Assembly: GCA_003327425.1 (NCBI GenBank)
Contig: QOQW01000005.1
Span: 1-64,000 of the forward strand
DNA length: 64,000 bases
Direction: 5' to 3'
Origin: Candidatus Ozemibacter sibiricus
Lineage (GTDB): Bacteria > Muiribacteriota > Ozemobacteria > Ozemobacterales > Ozemobacteraceae
Below, one piece after another: positions 8,915-17,117 of the stretch. The notes under the pieces are model-generated. The model worked only from the letters and a program-made list of their open reading frames with translations. It searched no databases and was not told where the DNA came from. The translations under genes were made by a program, and so were the position numbers. Each line of letters starts with the position of its first letter. The stretch's first letter is position 1.

Positions 8915-10066
8915 ATGATCAGGGTTCTCGAGGTTTTTGGGCGTTTGAATCGTGGTGGCGCGGAAATGCGCACTTTAGATGTGCTCCGGGAAATCGATCG
9001 AAACCAATTTTCTATCGATATGGTAGCTTTAACGGATCAGCCAGGTGATCTGGACGAGGATTTTCGCCAACTTGGCTGCAGAGTGATCCATTGTCCGTTA
9101 GATTCGATGCTTCCATGGCGGTTCCCCAGATTGGTCGTCGGGTATGATGTTGTTCATGTCCATTTGCAGTTTTTTTCCGGATATATCCTTCGCTTGGCGC
9201 GATGGGCCGGGGTGCCCCGCCGGATCATCCATTTCCGTGGAACCACCCGTGGAAACGAACGGCGTTGGCGGTATCCGCTGCAAACGCGCATCATGCAGCA
9301 TTTGATTCAGCGCGATGCTACAAGGATCGTCGGAAACGGGGAGAGCTCCCTGGCCTTGGCCTGGAATCGTGAATGGAGACGGGATCCCCGCTGCCTGGTC
9401 ATTCCAAATGGACTTGACCACCGCCCTCTGGATATCGTCCCCGATCCCGAAGGGGTCAGAAAAGAGTTCGGCTTTCCCAGCCAAGCTCCCTTGGTCGTTC
9501 ATGTGGGAAGGATGGATCTTGCGAAAAACCATCTTCGGTTGGCGGAAATATGCAGAACCATCTACCAGATGCATTCGGAAACACGATTTCTATTCATCGG
9601 CCGGGAAGATCCGGACATCGGAAATCGGCTTCGGTCACGCCTTGAGGCTTTGGGGATGACGGAAGTCGTTCGTTTAACCGGGACCAGGCAAGATGTTGGC
9701 AGGTTGATCCATGCCGCCGATCTGTTATTGTTTCCTTCCCTGCATGAAGGGGTGCCAGGGGCGGTTCTGGAGGCCGGTGCCATTGGGCTGCCGGTTTTGG
9801 CGAGCGATCTCCCAGGGGTTCAGGAGATTGCCCGCCATCTTCGGGATATTCACCAGATGCCATTGTCATCGCCCGATACGGCCTGGGCGAATACCGCTTG
9901 GAACATTCTTGTCCGCCACCGCCAGAAGGACCGGGTGACAAATGCCAAGGAAGCACTGCGGCGCTTCGCGCGCACCATTTTTGCCTTGCCCAATTGTATC
10001 AAGGCCCATGAAATTCTTTGGAAAGGCGGTGGTCGATCGGATATCGACCTGCTCTATCAACAGTAG
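8915..10066 (+). CDS. Glycosyltransferase family 4
   Basis: GT4 retaining glycosyltransferase of about 383 residues. The N-terminal domain begins IRVLEVFGRLNRGGAEM, the classic acceptor-side GGAE loop. The C-terminal domain has LVVHVGRMDLAKNH and the donor-binding E(7)E motif with Glu278 and Glu286 (HEGVPGAVLEAGAIGLP). ATG 8915 is chosen because GAGG at 8903-8906 is well spaced; an in-frame TTG at 8885 has no such site. It is convergent with the next glycosyltransferase gene and is the last gene of the low-GC island. Confidence 0.88.
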   Translation: MIRVLEVFGRLNRGGAEMRTLDVLREIDRNQFSIDMVALTDQPGDLDEDFRQLGCRVIHCPLDSMLPWRFPRLVVGYDVVHVHLQFFSGYILRLARWAGVPRRIIHFRGTTRGNERRWRYPLQTRIMQHLIQRDATRIVGNGESSLALAWNREWRRDPRCLVIPNGLDHRPLDIVPDPEGVRKEFGFPSQAPLVVHVGRMDLAKNHLRLAEICRTIYQMHSETRFLFIGREDPDIGNRLRSRLEALGMTEVVRLTGTRQDVGRLIHAADLLLFPSLHEGVPGAVLEAGAIGLPVLASDLPGVQEIARHLRDIHQMPLSSPDTAWANTAWNILVRHRQKDRVTNAKEALRRFARTIFALPNCIKAHEILWKGGGRSDIDLLYQQ

Positions 10067-10108
10067 GTTTCAATCCCCTTTGGTAGCGCTTGTCCCCAGT
10101 GGCGACTG

Positions 10109-11289
10109 TCACGATGGGGAAAGAAGTTGGCGATACTTATTGAGAAGGCCGGCAGCGAGTGCTGGCGGCTGAAAATGCGCCAGGGCGCGAGCACGGCCGG
10201 CCTGGCCATGGCGATGCCGAAGGGCGGGATCGGCCAGGTAGCGGCGCAGGGCGCCGATGAGGGCCTGGACGTCGCGGGGGGGGATGAGAGTGCCAGTCAC
10301 GCCGTCGACGACGGAGTCGATGCTCCCAGGAATACGGCTGGCCAGCACGGGTTTGCCCATGGCGGCGGCCTCCAGGTGAGCGACGCCGAAGCCTTCGCGG
10401 TAGCTGGGGTTGACCAGGAGATCCATGATGGCGAGATGTTCGGGGATATCGTGCCGCCAGCCAGTCAGGTGGACCCGTGGATCTTGACGGAGGATATTTT
10501 CTTCTTCGGGCATGAGGGGGTCGATGGGTTCGAAGATCCCGACCAGAAGCAAGTGGGCGTGGGGAAATTCCTGGCGGATTTGGCGCCAGGCGCGGGCCAA
10601 CTCGCCCATGCCCTTCTCACGAACCACCCGACCGATGAAGCCAATGACCGGAGCGTCGAGGGGAATGCCATAACGGCTGCGCACTTCCAATTGTCGATCG
10701 AGGCCATAGGCGGCAGGATTGAAACGGCCTTCGGCGTCGATGCCGCTGACGCTGCCTTGACCGAGCACGAAGACCTTCCTCGGAGGACAGAGTCGTTCGC
10801 GGATCACGTGTCGGCGCATGGAAGGACTATCGCACCAGACGAGATGGGCGTGTCGGCAGGCCAGGCGAGTGGTGGTGTCGAGCAGGCGTTTCATGGGGCC
10901 GGCCAGGGTCATCTGGGGCAGGCCGAAAATCGACAGCACGCGCCCTCGTATGCCGGCCAGGCTGGCGGCTAGCGTCCCCAGCAAACCAGCCTTGGGAGTG
11001 TGAGAATGCACGATATCGGGGCGTTCGGCTCGAAACAGGCGATAAAGGCGAAAAAGCGAGAGAAGATCGGCGGCGGGCGCCAAGCGCCGAGCCATCGGCA
11101 CGCCACGAACGGGCACCCCGACCTGTCGGCCAAAAGCTTCCAGATCAGGTTCAGGGGACGAGACGGCGGTGATGCGAACCCCGTGCTCTTTCAAGAAGGG
11201 AATCTGCGCAGAGAAAAAAAAAGCGTCATGGGAACGGTCGTGCAATGGAACAACGAGAAAGAGGCAGGTTTCGCCATTTTGACAGGCAT
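10109..11289 (-). CDS. Glycosyltransferase family 4, apparent frameshift near the N-terminus
   Basis: GT4 enzyme with AVSSPEPDLEAF, HSHTPKAGLLG, VIGFIGRVVREKGM and the E(7)E motif in YREGFGVAHLEAA. The conserved start of this family (a TTVPMTL then FFxGQIxFLKExG pattern) is split between two frames. HCTTVPMTL is encoded from ATG 11289 in one frame and FFFSAQIPFLKEHG in the next, and the break lies in a run of nine A (plus strand 11214-11222). Adding one base would rejoin them exactly. As it stands the frame containing the main body opens only at a TTG (about 11308) with an unfamiliar N-terminus. This is a slippage-prone tract, a real mutation or a sequencing error. Divergent from the following GT2 gene. 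Confidence 0.8.
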
Positions 11290-11398
11290 CTCCAAAGGAC
11301 TGGGACAAGGACGCTGGTGCACGTCTGCTTTCGGGTTCGGCATTCTACGGAGAATCGGATCGGATGACATCCGAGTGGGCTGGTTCCCGAACGGACAC

Positions 11399-11425
11399 TT
11401 GAGGAACCCCAGCCAAGCGTATACT
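11399..11425 (+). promoter_or_regulatory. Possible promoter of the GT2/polymerase pair
   Basis: TTGAGG (11399-11404) and TATACT (11420-11425) resemble sigma-70 boxes but are only 15 bases apart, shorter than the optimum. They lie about 50 bases upstream of the GT2 start in a divergent intergenic region, a sensible place for a promoter. Confidence 0.35.
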
Positions 11426-11475
11426 ATCAGAGCGCCTACGCACTGACAACAAAGGGCGGAGGACAGGAGTTCCGC

Positions 11476-12354
11476 ATGCTTCTCACGATCGGTCTGCCCA
11501 TTTTCAACAATCGCTCCACCGTTCTGGAGGCAGTGCGTTCAGTGTTTGCCCAGACATTCCAGGACTGGGAATTGTTGCTGGTAGACGATGGCTCTACCGA
11601 CGGTTCGGTCGAACTGCTCCGTAAGATTCGAGACCCGAGGGTGCGGTTGTTTGTTGATGGAACGCATCGCGGCCTGGTGGCGCGACTCAATCAAATTGCC
11701 CGCGAAGCCCGGGGGGACTTCGTGGCCCGCATGGATGCGGACGACTTGATGGACCCCGAGCGTTGTCGCTGGCAAATGGAACAATTGCTCGGGACTCCGG
11801 GGGTCGATGTGTCAAGCACAGGGGTATTGGCGATCGACGGGGAGGCTCGTCCCATCGGGGTGCGCGCCTTGGAGCCGCTCGATGTGTCGCCACGCACCAT
11901 TCTCACGCGAGGCTCGATCATTCACGCCAGTGTCATCGCGCGTCGTGATTGGATGTTGGCTCACCCCTATGACCGGCGATTTCCTCGAGCAGAGGATCGT
12001 GAGCTATGGATCAGAACCTGTGGCAGCAGCAGATTCGCCAAAGTGTGTCGGCCGCTTTACTTTGTGCGCGAGATCGACCGGTTTGTACGAGATAAATTTC
12101 TTGCCAGCTATCATACAGAGCGTCGGATCTTGAAAAAATATGGACCATCTACGCTCGGTCGGTTTGGCACAGCGGCCTTGCTGGCACGCTCCTACCTGAA
12201 GTCGGGAGTGGTGGTCCTGCTTGACAAGCTCGGGTGGGCGAGTTCGTTGATGACGCGGCATCAGACACTTCTGACGGAACCTGAGCGCAAGGCCTTCGAA
12301 CGGATCATCGAAACGATTCGCCATACTCCAATTCCCGGGGTGGATCATGAGTGA
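11476..12354 (+). CDS. Glycosyltransferase family 2
   Basis: GT-A inverting glycosyltransferase, 292 residues. The opening LLTIGLPIFNN leads to the nucleotide-binding DDGSTDGS at residues 37-44 and the metal-binding DADD at 87-90. EDRELWIR provides the usual later acidic motif. ATG 11476 has AGGAG 7-8 bases upstream. Its stop overlaps the start of the next gene (ATG 12347) by 8 bases, coupling it to the O-antigen ligase-like protein. Acts on the cytoplasmic face on a lipid-linked acceptor; sugar specificity unknown. Confidence 0.88.
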   Translation: MLLTIGLPIFNNRSTVLEAVRSVFAQTFQDWELLLVDDGSTDGSVELLRKIRDPRVRLFVDGTHRGLVARLNQIAREARGDFVARMDADDLMDPERCRWQMEQLLGTPGVDVSSTGVLAIDGEARPIGVRALEPLDVSPRTILTRGSIIHASVIARRDWMLAHPYDRRFPRAEDRELWIRTCGSSRFAKVCRPLYFVREIDRFVRDKFLASYHTERRILKKYGPSTLGRFGTAALLARSYLKSGVVVLLDKLGWASSLMTRHQTLLTEPERKAFERIIETIRHTPIPGVDHE

Positions 12355-13843
12355 AAAGGATCAAGCGGCCTCGGGGGGGAATCAAACCGGAACTCTCTGT
12401 CAAGCTTCAGAAAGGGAGGGGAGGGCAGCCAAGACTCCTGGCTGGACAAGCATTCAAACACCCACTATCTATCGAGCAGACTCCCGGTCACCCAGCTTCC
12501 TAGATGGGTTGATTTCCTTGCTTTCATCCGTTAGCCCCAGCTTTTCAGGCAAACCCAACACCATCGCAGGGTCAGGAATCTTGGCGGGGTTGGTAGGGTA
12601 TGCCCTGGCGGCGCCGTTTTCCATTTCGCTGGCGCAGATCGCCTTGGGCATCGCCTTTCTGGGGCTGGTGCGCGAGTGGTGGAGGGGGCGAGCGGTGGGC
12701 CGGGAGGAGGCGGTCGCCGACCGCCCAGCATGGGTGGATCGGCTGCGAAGGCTGCCGTTCTGGCCGGCATATGCCTGCTTGACGTTGGCGGGGATCTTGT
12801 CGCTGCCGTTTGCCATCGACCAGGCGCGGGCCTGGGGAGAGATGACGAAGTTCCTGATCATCCTGGTTTTCCTGGTGGGGTATGCGGCGCCGCTCACGCG
12901 GGGGCAGCGGCGGGTGGTGCTGGGAACCCTGATTGGCAGCGGGGCGGTGGCGGCGCTGATCACGGTGACCGATCAATTCACCCGGATGGAAGCGAAAAAC
13001 CGGGCGCAGGGGTTCTTCTCCCTCCCGCTGACGTTCGGGGAGTGCCAGATGCTGTTGTTGGTGGTCGCGGTGGCGTGGTGGGCCTTCGGGGGGGCGACCC
13101 CGCGAGGGCGGCGTCGGTTGCTGGCGGCGATCGGCTGCTTGTCCTTGGGTGTGGCGGCCTCATTCACGCGTGGGGTGTTCATCGGGCTGGGAATCGGATT
13201 GGTAACGATGTTCCGGTCCCGGTGGCGGACGGCTCTGGCCGCGGCCGCAGCCACGGTGCTGCTCATGGGAGCCGGGGTGATGATGACACATCACCTGGCG
13301 AGCCGGGCGGCCGTGCTGTCGTTGGCGGGCGATCAGCCCGATGGGTTGTGCAACATCCGGTTGCGGATCTGGTCGGTGGGGCTCGACATCCTGGCCGCCG
13401 CTCCCGTGTTCGGAGTGGGAATGAACAACGTCAAGCCACACTACCAGGCACGGGCCACTCCCGTCGAGCATGCCCAGTCGTGGGTCTACGGGCATCTGCA
13501 CAACTCGTTCCTGCAGTATCTTGCGATGACGGGGCTGTGCGGGTATCTGGCCTTCGTCTGGTTCTGCCTCGAGGTCGGCTGCTTCGCTCGCCGCTTGCCG
13601 AAACGGTTCGCTGACTCTGAGGCGGCGGGATGGGCCAAGGCAGCGCTGCCGGTCTGGGTGGCCTTCCTGGGATCAGGGTTGACCGAGTATGCCTATGGGG
13701 ATGAGGAAGTGGCGATGCTGGCCTTCTTCCTACTCGGGTTCCTGGCTGCTCCGGCCCTCGAAGAGGGGGAAGCGGTCGAGGTGGTCGTCGACCGCTCTGG
13801 CGACCGCGACAGGCAGGCTGGGGCTCTTGTTCCGGAGGGCTAG
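12347..13843 (+). CDS. O-antigen ligase/polymerase-like membrane protein (Wzy_C)
   Basis: A 498-residue protein with about ten membrane segments and a large periplasmic loop near the C-terminus. Family-typical features are the RAQGFF segment, the SFTRG motif after a transmembrane helix, and HLHNSFLQYLAMTGLCG, the conserved His-Asn-x-x-Leu region of Wzy_C ligases and polymerases. It would either polymerise glycan repeats or ligate them to an acceptor in the periplasm. The first 65 residues are hydrophilic and poorly conserved-looking. Overlaps the GT2 gene by 8 bases. Confidence 0.8.
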   Translation: MSEKDQAASGGNQTGTLCQASEREGRAAKTPGWTSIQTPTIYRADSRSPSFLDGLISLLSSVSPSFSGKPNTIAGSGILAGLVGYALAAPFSISLAQIALGIAFLGLVREWWRGRAVGREEAVADRPAWVDRLRRLPFWPAYACLTLAGILSLPFAIDQARAWGEMTKFLIILVFLVGYAAPLTRGQRRVVLGTLIGSGAVAALITVTDQFTRMEAKNRAQGFFSLPLTFGECQMLLLVVAVAWWAFGGATPRGRRRLLAAIGCLSLGVAASFTRGVFIGLGIGLVTMFRSRWRTALAAAAATVLLMGAGVMMTHHLASRAAVLSLAGDQPDGLCNIRLRIWSVGLDILAAAPVFGVGMNNVKPHYQARATPVEHAQSWVYGHLHNSFLQYLAMTGLCGYLAFVWFCLEVGCFARRLPKRFADSEAAGWAKAALPVWVAFLGSGLTEYAYGDEEVAMLAFFLLGFLAAPALEEGEAVEVVVDRSGDRDRQAGALVPEG

Positions 13844-13899
13844 GCGTCAGTAGAGCCGCCGCCTGGCGACTGACAGGGGGGGGCTGAGGCAGGTCAGCG

Positions 13900-14703
13900 T
13901 CAGGGTGGGGGCCCGGCAGTCGAACCTTGGGTTGGCGTGGCTTCGGGACTGGATTGGCGTGAGGAGGCGGGTTGAGCTGCCGTAAAAGATCGGCCGTAGA
14001 CGGCCGTCAACGTGAGGGGCACCCCGGCGAAGAACAGGCCCAGGTGGCCGAGGTAGCGCAGCAAGGCGGCGCGGTCGAAGCCACGGTCGGTGGTCACCAG
14101 GAAGAACCCGAACAATACGAGGCTGACCACCGCCACCGGAAGGGCTTGATACAGGCCGCGTGCCTGGCGTCGCAAGATCACGGCCCAGGCATAGATCCGG
14201 TCGCCGGCGGGGGCATCAGCACGGGCGGAAGACCTTGTTCGACGCTGTCGGGGGCTGGGAAACGCCAGGACGGCCACCATCGCGATCAAGGTGCAGCCGA
14301 GGAGCCAGGCGGGGGGCGGCGTCGGGCCCAGACGGAAGGACAGGGCGGCCCAGTAGGGCAGACAGACGAGAACCACATCGGGGAGCCATGGCCATGGTTC
14401 GCCCCTCCACCAACGGCCAGCGCCCAGAGCGGCCACGATGGCGGTCACCGCCAAGGGGCCGGGCGTCGCGATCGGAAGGGCGATGGCTGCCCACAGGACA
14501 ACCAGCGCGACCATCCCCCGTGCGGTCAGAATGACCACCCACGGGGAGGATAGATATGGCTTGTCGGTTCCCGCTGGTGGTGCATCGGGGCTCGCAGGTG
14601 TGCCTCTTTTCGCGCGAAAGGCCGTTTCTTCTGGGAGGGTGTCCCCCTGCCCCTGACCATTCTGGAACACATTCGCCGGTTGCATCTTGAATGAGAGACC
14701 CAT
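13900..14703 (-). CDS. Hypothetical multi-pass membrane protein
   Basis: I do not recognise a family. The 267-residue protein has a hydrophilic N-terminus of about 50 residues, then roughly six hydrophobic segments: two or three between residues 55 and 95, about 108-120, 130-147, and two more between 185 and 240. It ends in a proline/serine-rich tail. The ATG at 14703 is the natural start. It is transcribed against the surrounding genes and lies between a polymerase-like and a dehydratase gene, so an accessory role in glycan export is possible but unproven. Confidence 0.55.
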   Translation of the reverse strand: MGLSFKMQPANVFQNGQGQGDTLPEETAFRAKRGTPASPDAPPAGTDKPYLSSPWVVILTARGMVALVVLWAAIALPIATPGPLAVTAIVAALGAGRWWRGEPWPWLPDVVLVCLPYWAALSFRLGPTPPPAWLLGCTLIAMVAVLAFPSPRQRRTRSSARADAPAGDRIYAWAVILRRQARGLYQALPVAVVSLVLFGFFLVTTDRGFDRAALLRYLGHLGLFFAGVPLTLTAVYGRSFTAAQPASSRQSSPEATPTQGSTAGPPP

Positions 14704-15041
14704 GGTGCCGTCTTCGGTGCCGGCCTGTCAAGTTTTCTGGCGGGCCTGCGGCAGAGGAGATGGACACACCATGTCCCTGCTCAGTGGCAGCGCTCGAGGG
14801 GAATCCTGCAGGGAAAACGTCGGTCTCCGTTCCCGTCGGGGAAGGGCCCTGGGCGATGTGGAAATGCGACCGACCTTGGCCTCCAAAGCAGCCGACCACG
14901 CTGCTGAACGATTGGCGGAAGAACCAGCGAAAGCCATGGCCTGGGATTTGATGCGTTCCAGGGGTTTTCCCTGGCCTCGCGCTGGTGGGTTTCCCACCTC
15001 GAGGGAAGAGGTGTTATCATCTGACGCCGGAGATCAACCAG
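14704..15041. other. Intergenic region with two adjacent palindromes
   Basis: No gene recognised. Just upstream of the dehydratase gene there are two consecutive perfect inverted repeats: CCAGGG/CCCTGG (14958-14963 and 14969-14974) and GGTGGG/CCCACC (14984-14989 and 14993-14998). Neither is followed by a T-run. They could be operators or RNA hairpins between the divergent genes. TATCAT at 15015-15020 is a weak -10 candidate. Confidence 0.35.
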
Positions 15042-17042
15042 ATGAAGCGCCGTACCAAGCTCCTGTTCCTGGCCATCGATGTGATGTCGATGGTGGCGGC
15101 GCTGTTCATCGCGTTCTGGCTGCGGTTCGAGTCGTTCACCCAGCATTCCCACTACCAGATGGGCGTGCAGATGCTGGTGTTCTCGATTCCGGTGAGCGTG
15201 TTCATCCTGTGGTGGGTGGGGCTCTACAATCGCACCATCGCGTTCACGTCGATCCCTGATCTGATCGCGGTCTTCCAGGCAGCGACGCTGGCGACGATGG
15301 CCAAGATGGGGTTCATCTACTTCCAGTGGCTCGGGTTCTCGCGGGCCGTGCTGGTGGCGGATTGGCTGCTGAACATGGCCTTCATCGGGTTTGCGCGGGT
15401 GGCGCCCCGGCTGTTGCTGCTGCTGGCCGAAGAGCCCTGGGTGCGCTGGGCCTTGCCGGGGGCGCTTGGGGGAAGCGGCAAACGGGTGCTGATCTTCGGG
15501 GCGGGCCGCGCCGGCGAAAGCGTCGTGCGGGAACTGCGGCAGAGCGAGACGCTCGGGATCACGCCGGTAGGATTCATCGATGACGATCGGGCCAAGCAGG
15601 GGCAGATCATCCAGGGCCTCAAGGTGCTGGGCACGCGGCACGACCTGGCCCAGGTGGCCGAGCGGTACGAGGTGCAGGAGGTCATCATCGCGCTGTCGGC
15701 GGCCTCCGGGCAGACCGTGCGAGAGATCGCCCGCGACTGCCGGGCGGCGGGGCTGCGGGTCAAGACGGTGCCGGGGTTGGCCGATCTGCTAGCCGGCCGG
15801 CCGGCCCGGCTGCAGGTGCGCGATGTCGAGATCTCCGATCTGTTGCGGCGGCCGCCGGTGCGGCTCGATCTCGACAGCATCGCGGCTTACGTCAAAGGCA
15901 AGCGGGTGCTGGTAACGGGGGCCGGCGGCAGCATCGGCAGCGAACTCTGCCGGCAGCTGCTGCCGTTCGGACCGGGAGCGCTCTTCCTGCTCGGGCAGGG
16001 GGAAAACAGCATCTATCAGATCCATCAAGATCTACGGCAACGTCCCGAAGCGGCAGGCGTGCAACTGGTGCCAGTCATCGCCAACATCCAGGATGGGGCG
16101 CGGCTGCAGCAGGTGTTCGCTGAGCGGCGTCCGCAGATCGTCTTCCATGCAGCGGCCCACAAACATGTGCCGTTGATGGAAGATCATCCCTGCGAGGCGG
16201 TCAAGAACAACGTGCTGGGCACCCTGAATCTGTTGCGAGCCGCCCGCGAGCATCCTCCCGAGCGATTCGTCATGATCTCGACCGACAAGGCGGTCCGGCC
16301 GACCTCGGTGATGGGCGCCACCAAGCGCGTCGCCGAGATGCTGCTGCAGATCGAAGCACGGCGGGGCGCGGCGGCTTCGCCCATGGGAGCCCCAGAGGCG
16401 GGTAGCGCGGGGGCCACCGATGCCCACCAGCCGCCGACGCGGTTCGCCGCGGTGCGATTCGGCAATGTGCTGGGCAGTCGCGGCAGCGTCATTCCGCTGT
16501 TCATGAAGCAGATCGAGCGGGGGGAAGCGATCACCATCACGCATCCTGACATGGTGCGGTATTTCATGACCATTCCCGAGGCGAGCCAGCTGGTCATCCA
16601 GGCCGGGGCGCTGGGCGCGGGGGGCGAGATCTTCCTGCTCGACATGGGAGAGCCGGTGCGCATTCTCGATCTGGCCGAGGATCTCATCCGGCTGGCGGGG
16701 CTCGAGCCGGGCAAGGACGTGCGCATCGAATTCTCGGGGACCCGTCCGGGCGAGAAGCTGCACGAAGAGCTGCTGACGGCGGTCGAAGAAAGCTCGGCCA
16801 CGCGCATCGAGAAGATCTTCGTGGCGCGCAGCGAAGCGCTCGACGCAGCCGCCGTCACGGCGGCGGTCGACCGCCTGATCGCCGACGCCAGGCGCGGCGA
16901 TGACGCCGCAGTGCTGGCCGGGCTGCGGGCGCTGGTGCCGGCGTTCCGCCGGGAATCGGAAGGCACGGCGCGGCCCGCGGAGAAAACCGGAGAGTCTGTC
17001 ACCGCGGCGGCCGGCGGGGGGGCGAGACCCGCCGGCGAGTGA
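15042..17042 (+). CDS. Membrane-bound nucleoside-diphosphate-sugar 4,6-dehydratase (CapD/WbpM/PglF type)
   Basis: A 666-residue inner-membrane enzyme that probably converts UDP-GlcNAc to the 4-keto-6-deoxy sugar used for bacillosamine- or fucosamine-like residues. Order: about four transmembrane helices (residues 8-125), a CoA-binding-like Rossmann domain (about 147-260), then the Polysacc_synt_2 short-chain dehydrogenase domain with GAGGSIG at 293-299. The catalytic region has Ser413 and the MGATK motif with Met424 and Lys428; replacement of the usual Tyr by Met is characteristic of this dehydratase group. ATG 15042 has GGAG nine bases upstream. An alanine/glycine-rich insertion (around residues 445-465) and tail look lineage-specific. 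Confidence 0.88.
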   Translation: MKRRTKLLFLAIDVMSMVAALFIAFWLRFESFTQHSHYQMGVQMLVFSIPVSVFILWWVGLYNRTIAFTSIPDLIAVFQAATLATMAKMGFIYFQWLGFSRAVLVADWLLNMAFIGFARVAPRLLLLLAEEPWVRWALPGALGGSGKRVLIFGAGRAGESVVRELRQSETLGITPVGFIDDDRAKQGQIIQGLKVLGTRHDLAQVAERYEVQEVIIALSAASGQTVREIARDCRAAGLRVKTVPGLADLLAGRPARLQVRDVEISDLLRRPPVRLDLDSIAAYVKGKRVLVTGAGGSIGSELCRQLLPFGPGALFLLGQGENSIYQIHQDLRQRPEAAGVQLVPVIANIQDGARLQQVFAERRPQIVFHAAAHKHVPLMEDHPCEAVKNNVLGTLNLLRAAREHPPERFVMISTDKAVRPTSVMGATKRVAEMLLQIEARRGAAASPMGAPEAGSAGATDAHQPPTRFAAVRFGNVLGSRGSVIPLFMKQIERGEAITITHPDMVRYFMTIPEASQLVIQAGALGAGGEIFLLDMGEPVRILDLAEDLIRLAGLEPGKDVRIEFSGTRPGEKLHEELLTAVEESSATRIEKIFVARSEALDAAAVTAAVDRLIADARRGDDAAVLAGLRALVPAFRRESEGTARPAEKTGESVTAAAGGGARPAGE

Positions 17043-17117
17043 GAAGCGCGCCCCCGAGGGGTGATGGAAGACCAGGGGGCCGAGTACGAACCAGCCAAAG
17101 AGCGAGGGCTGACGAGC

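Noticed and set aside
13900-14703. Considering the minus-strand membrane protein as a shadow frame
   Set aside because: The hydrophobic segments alternate properly, there is an ATG start and no better frame on the plus strand, so it was kept as a hypothetical gene.
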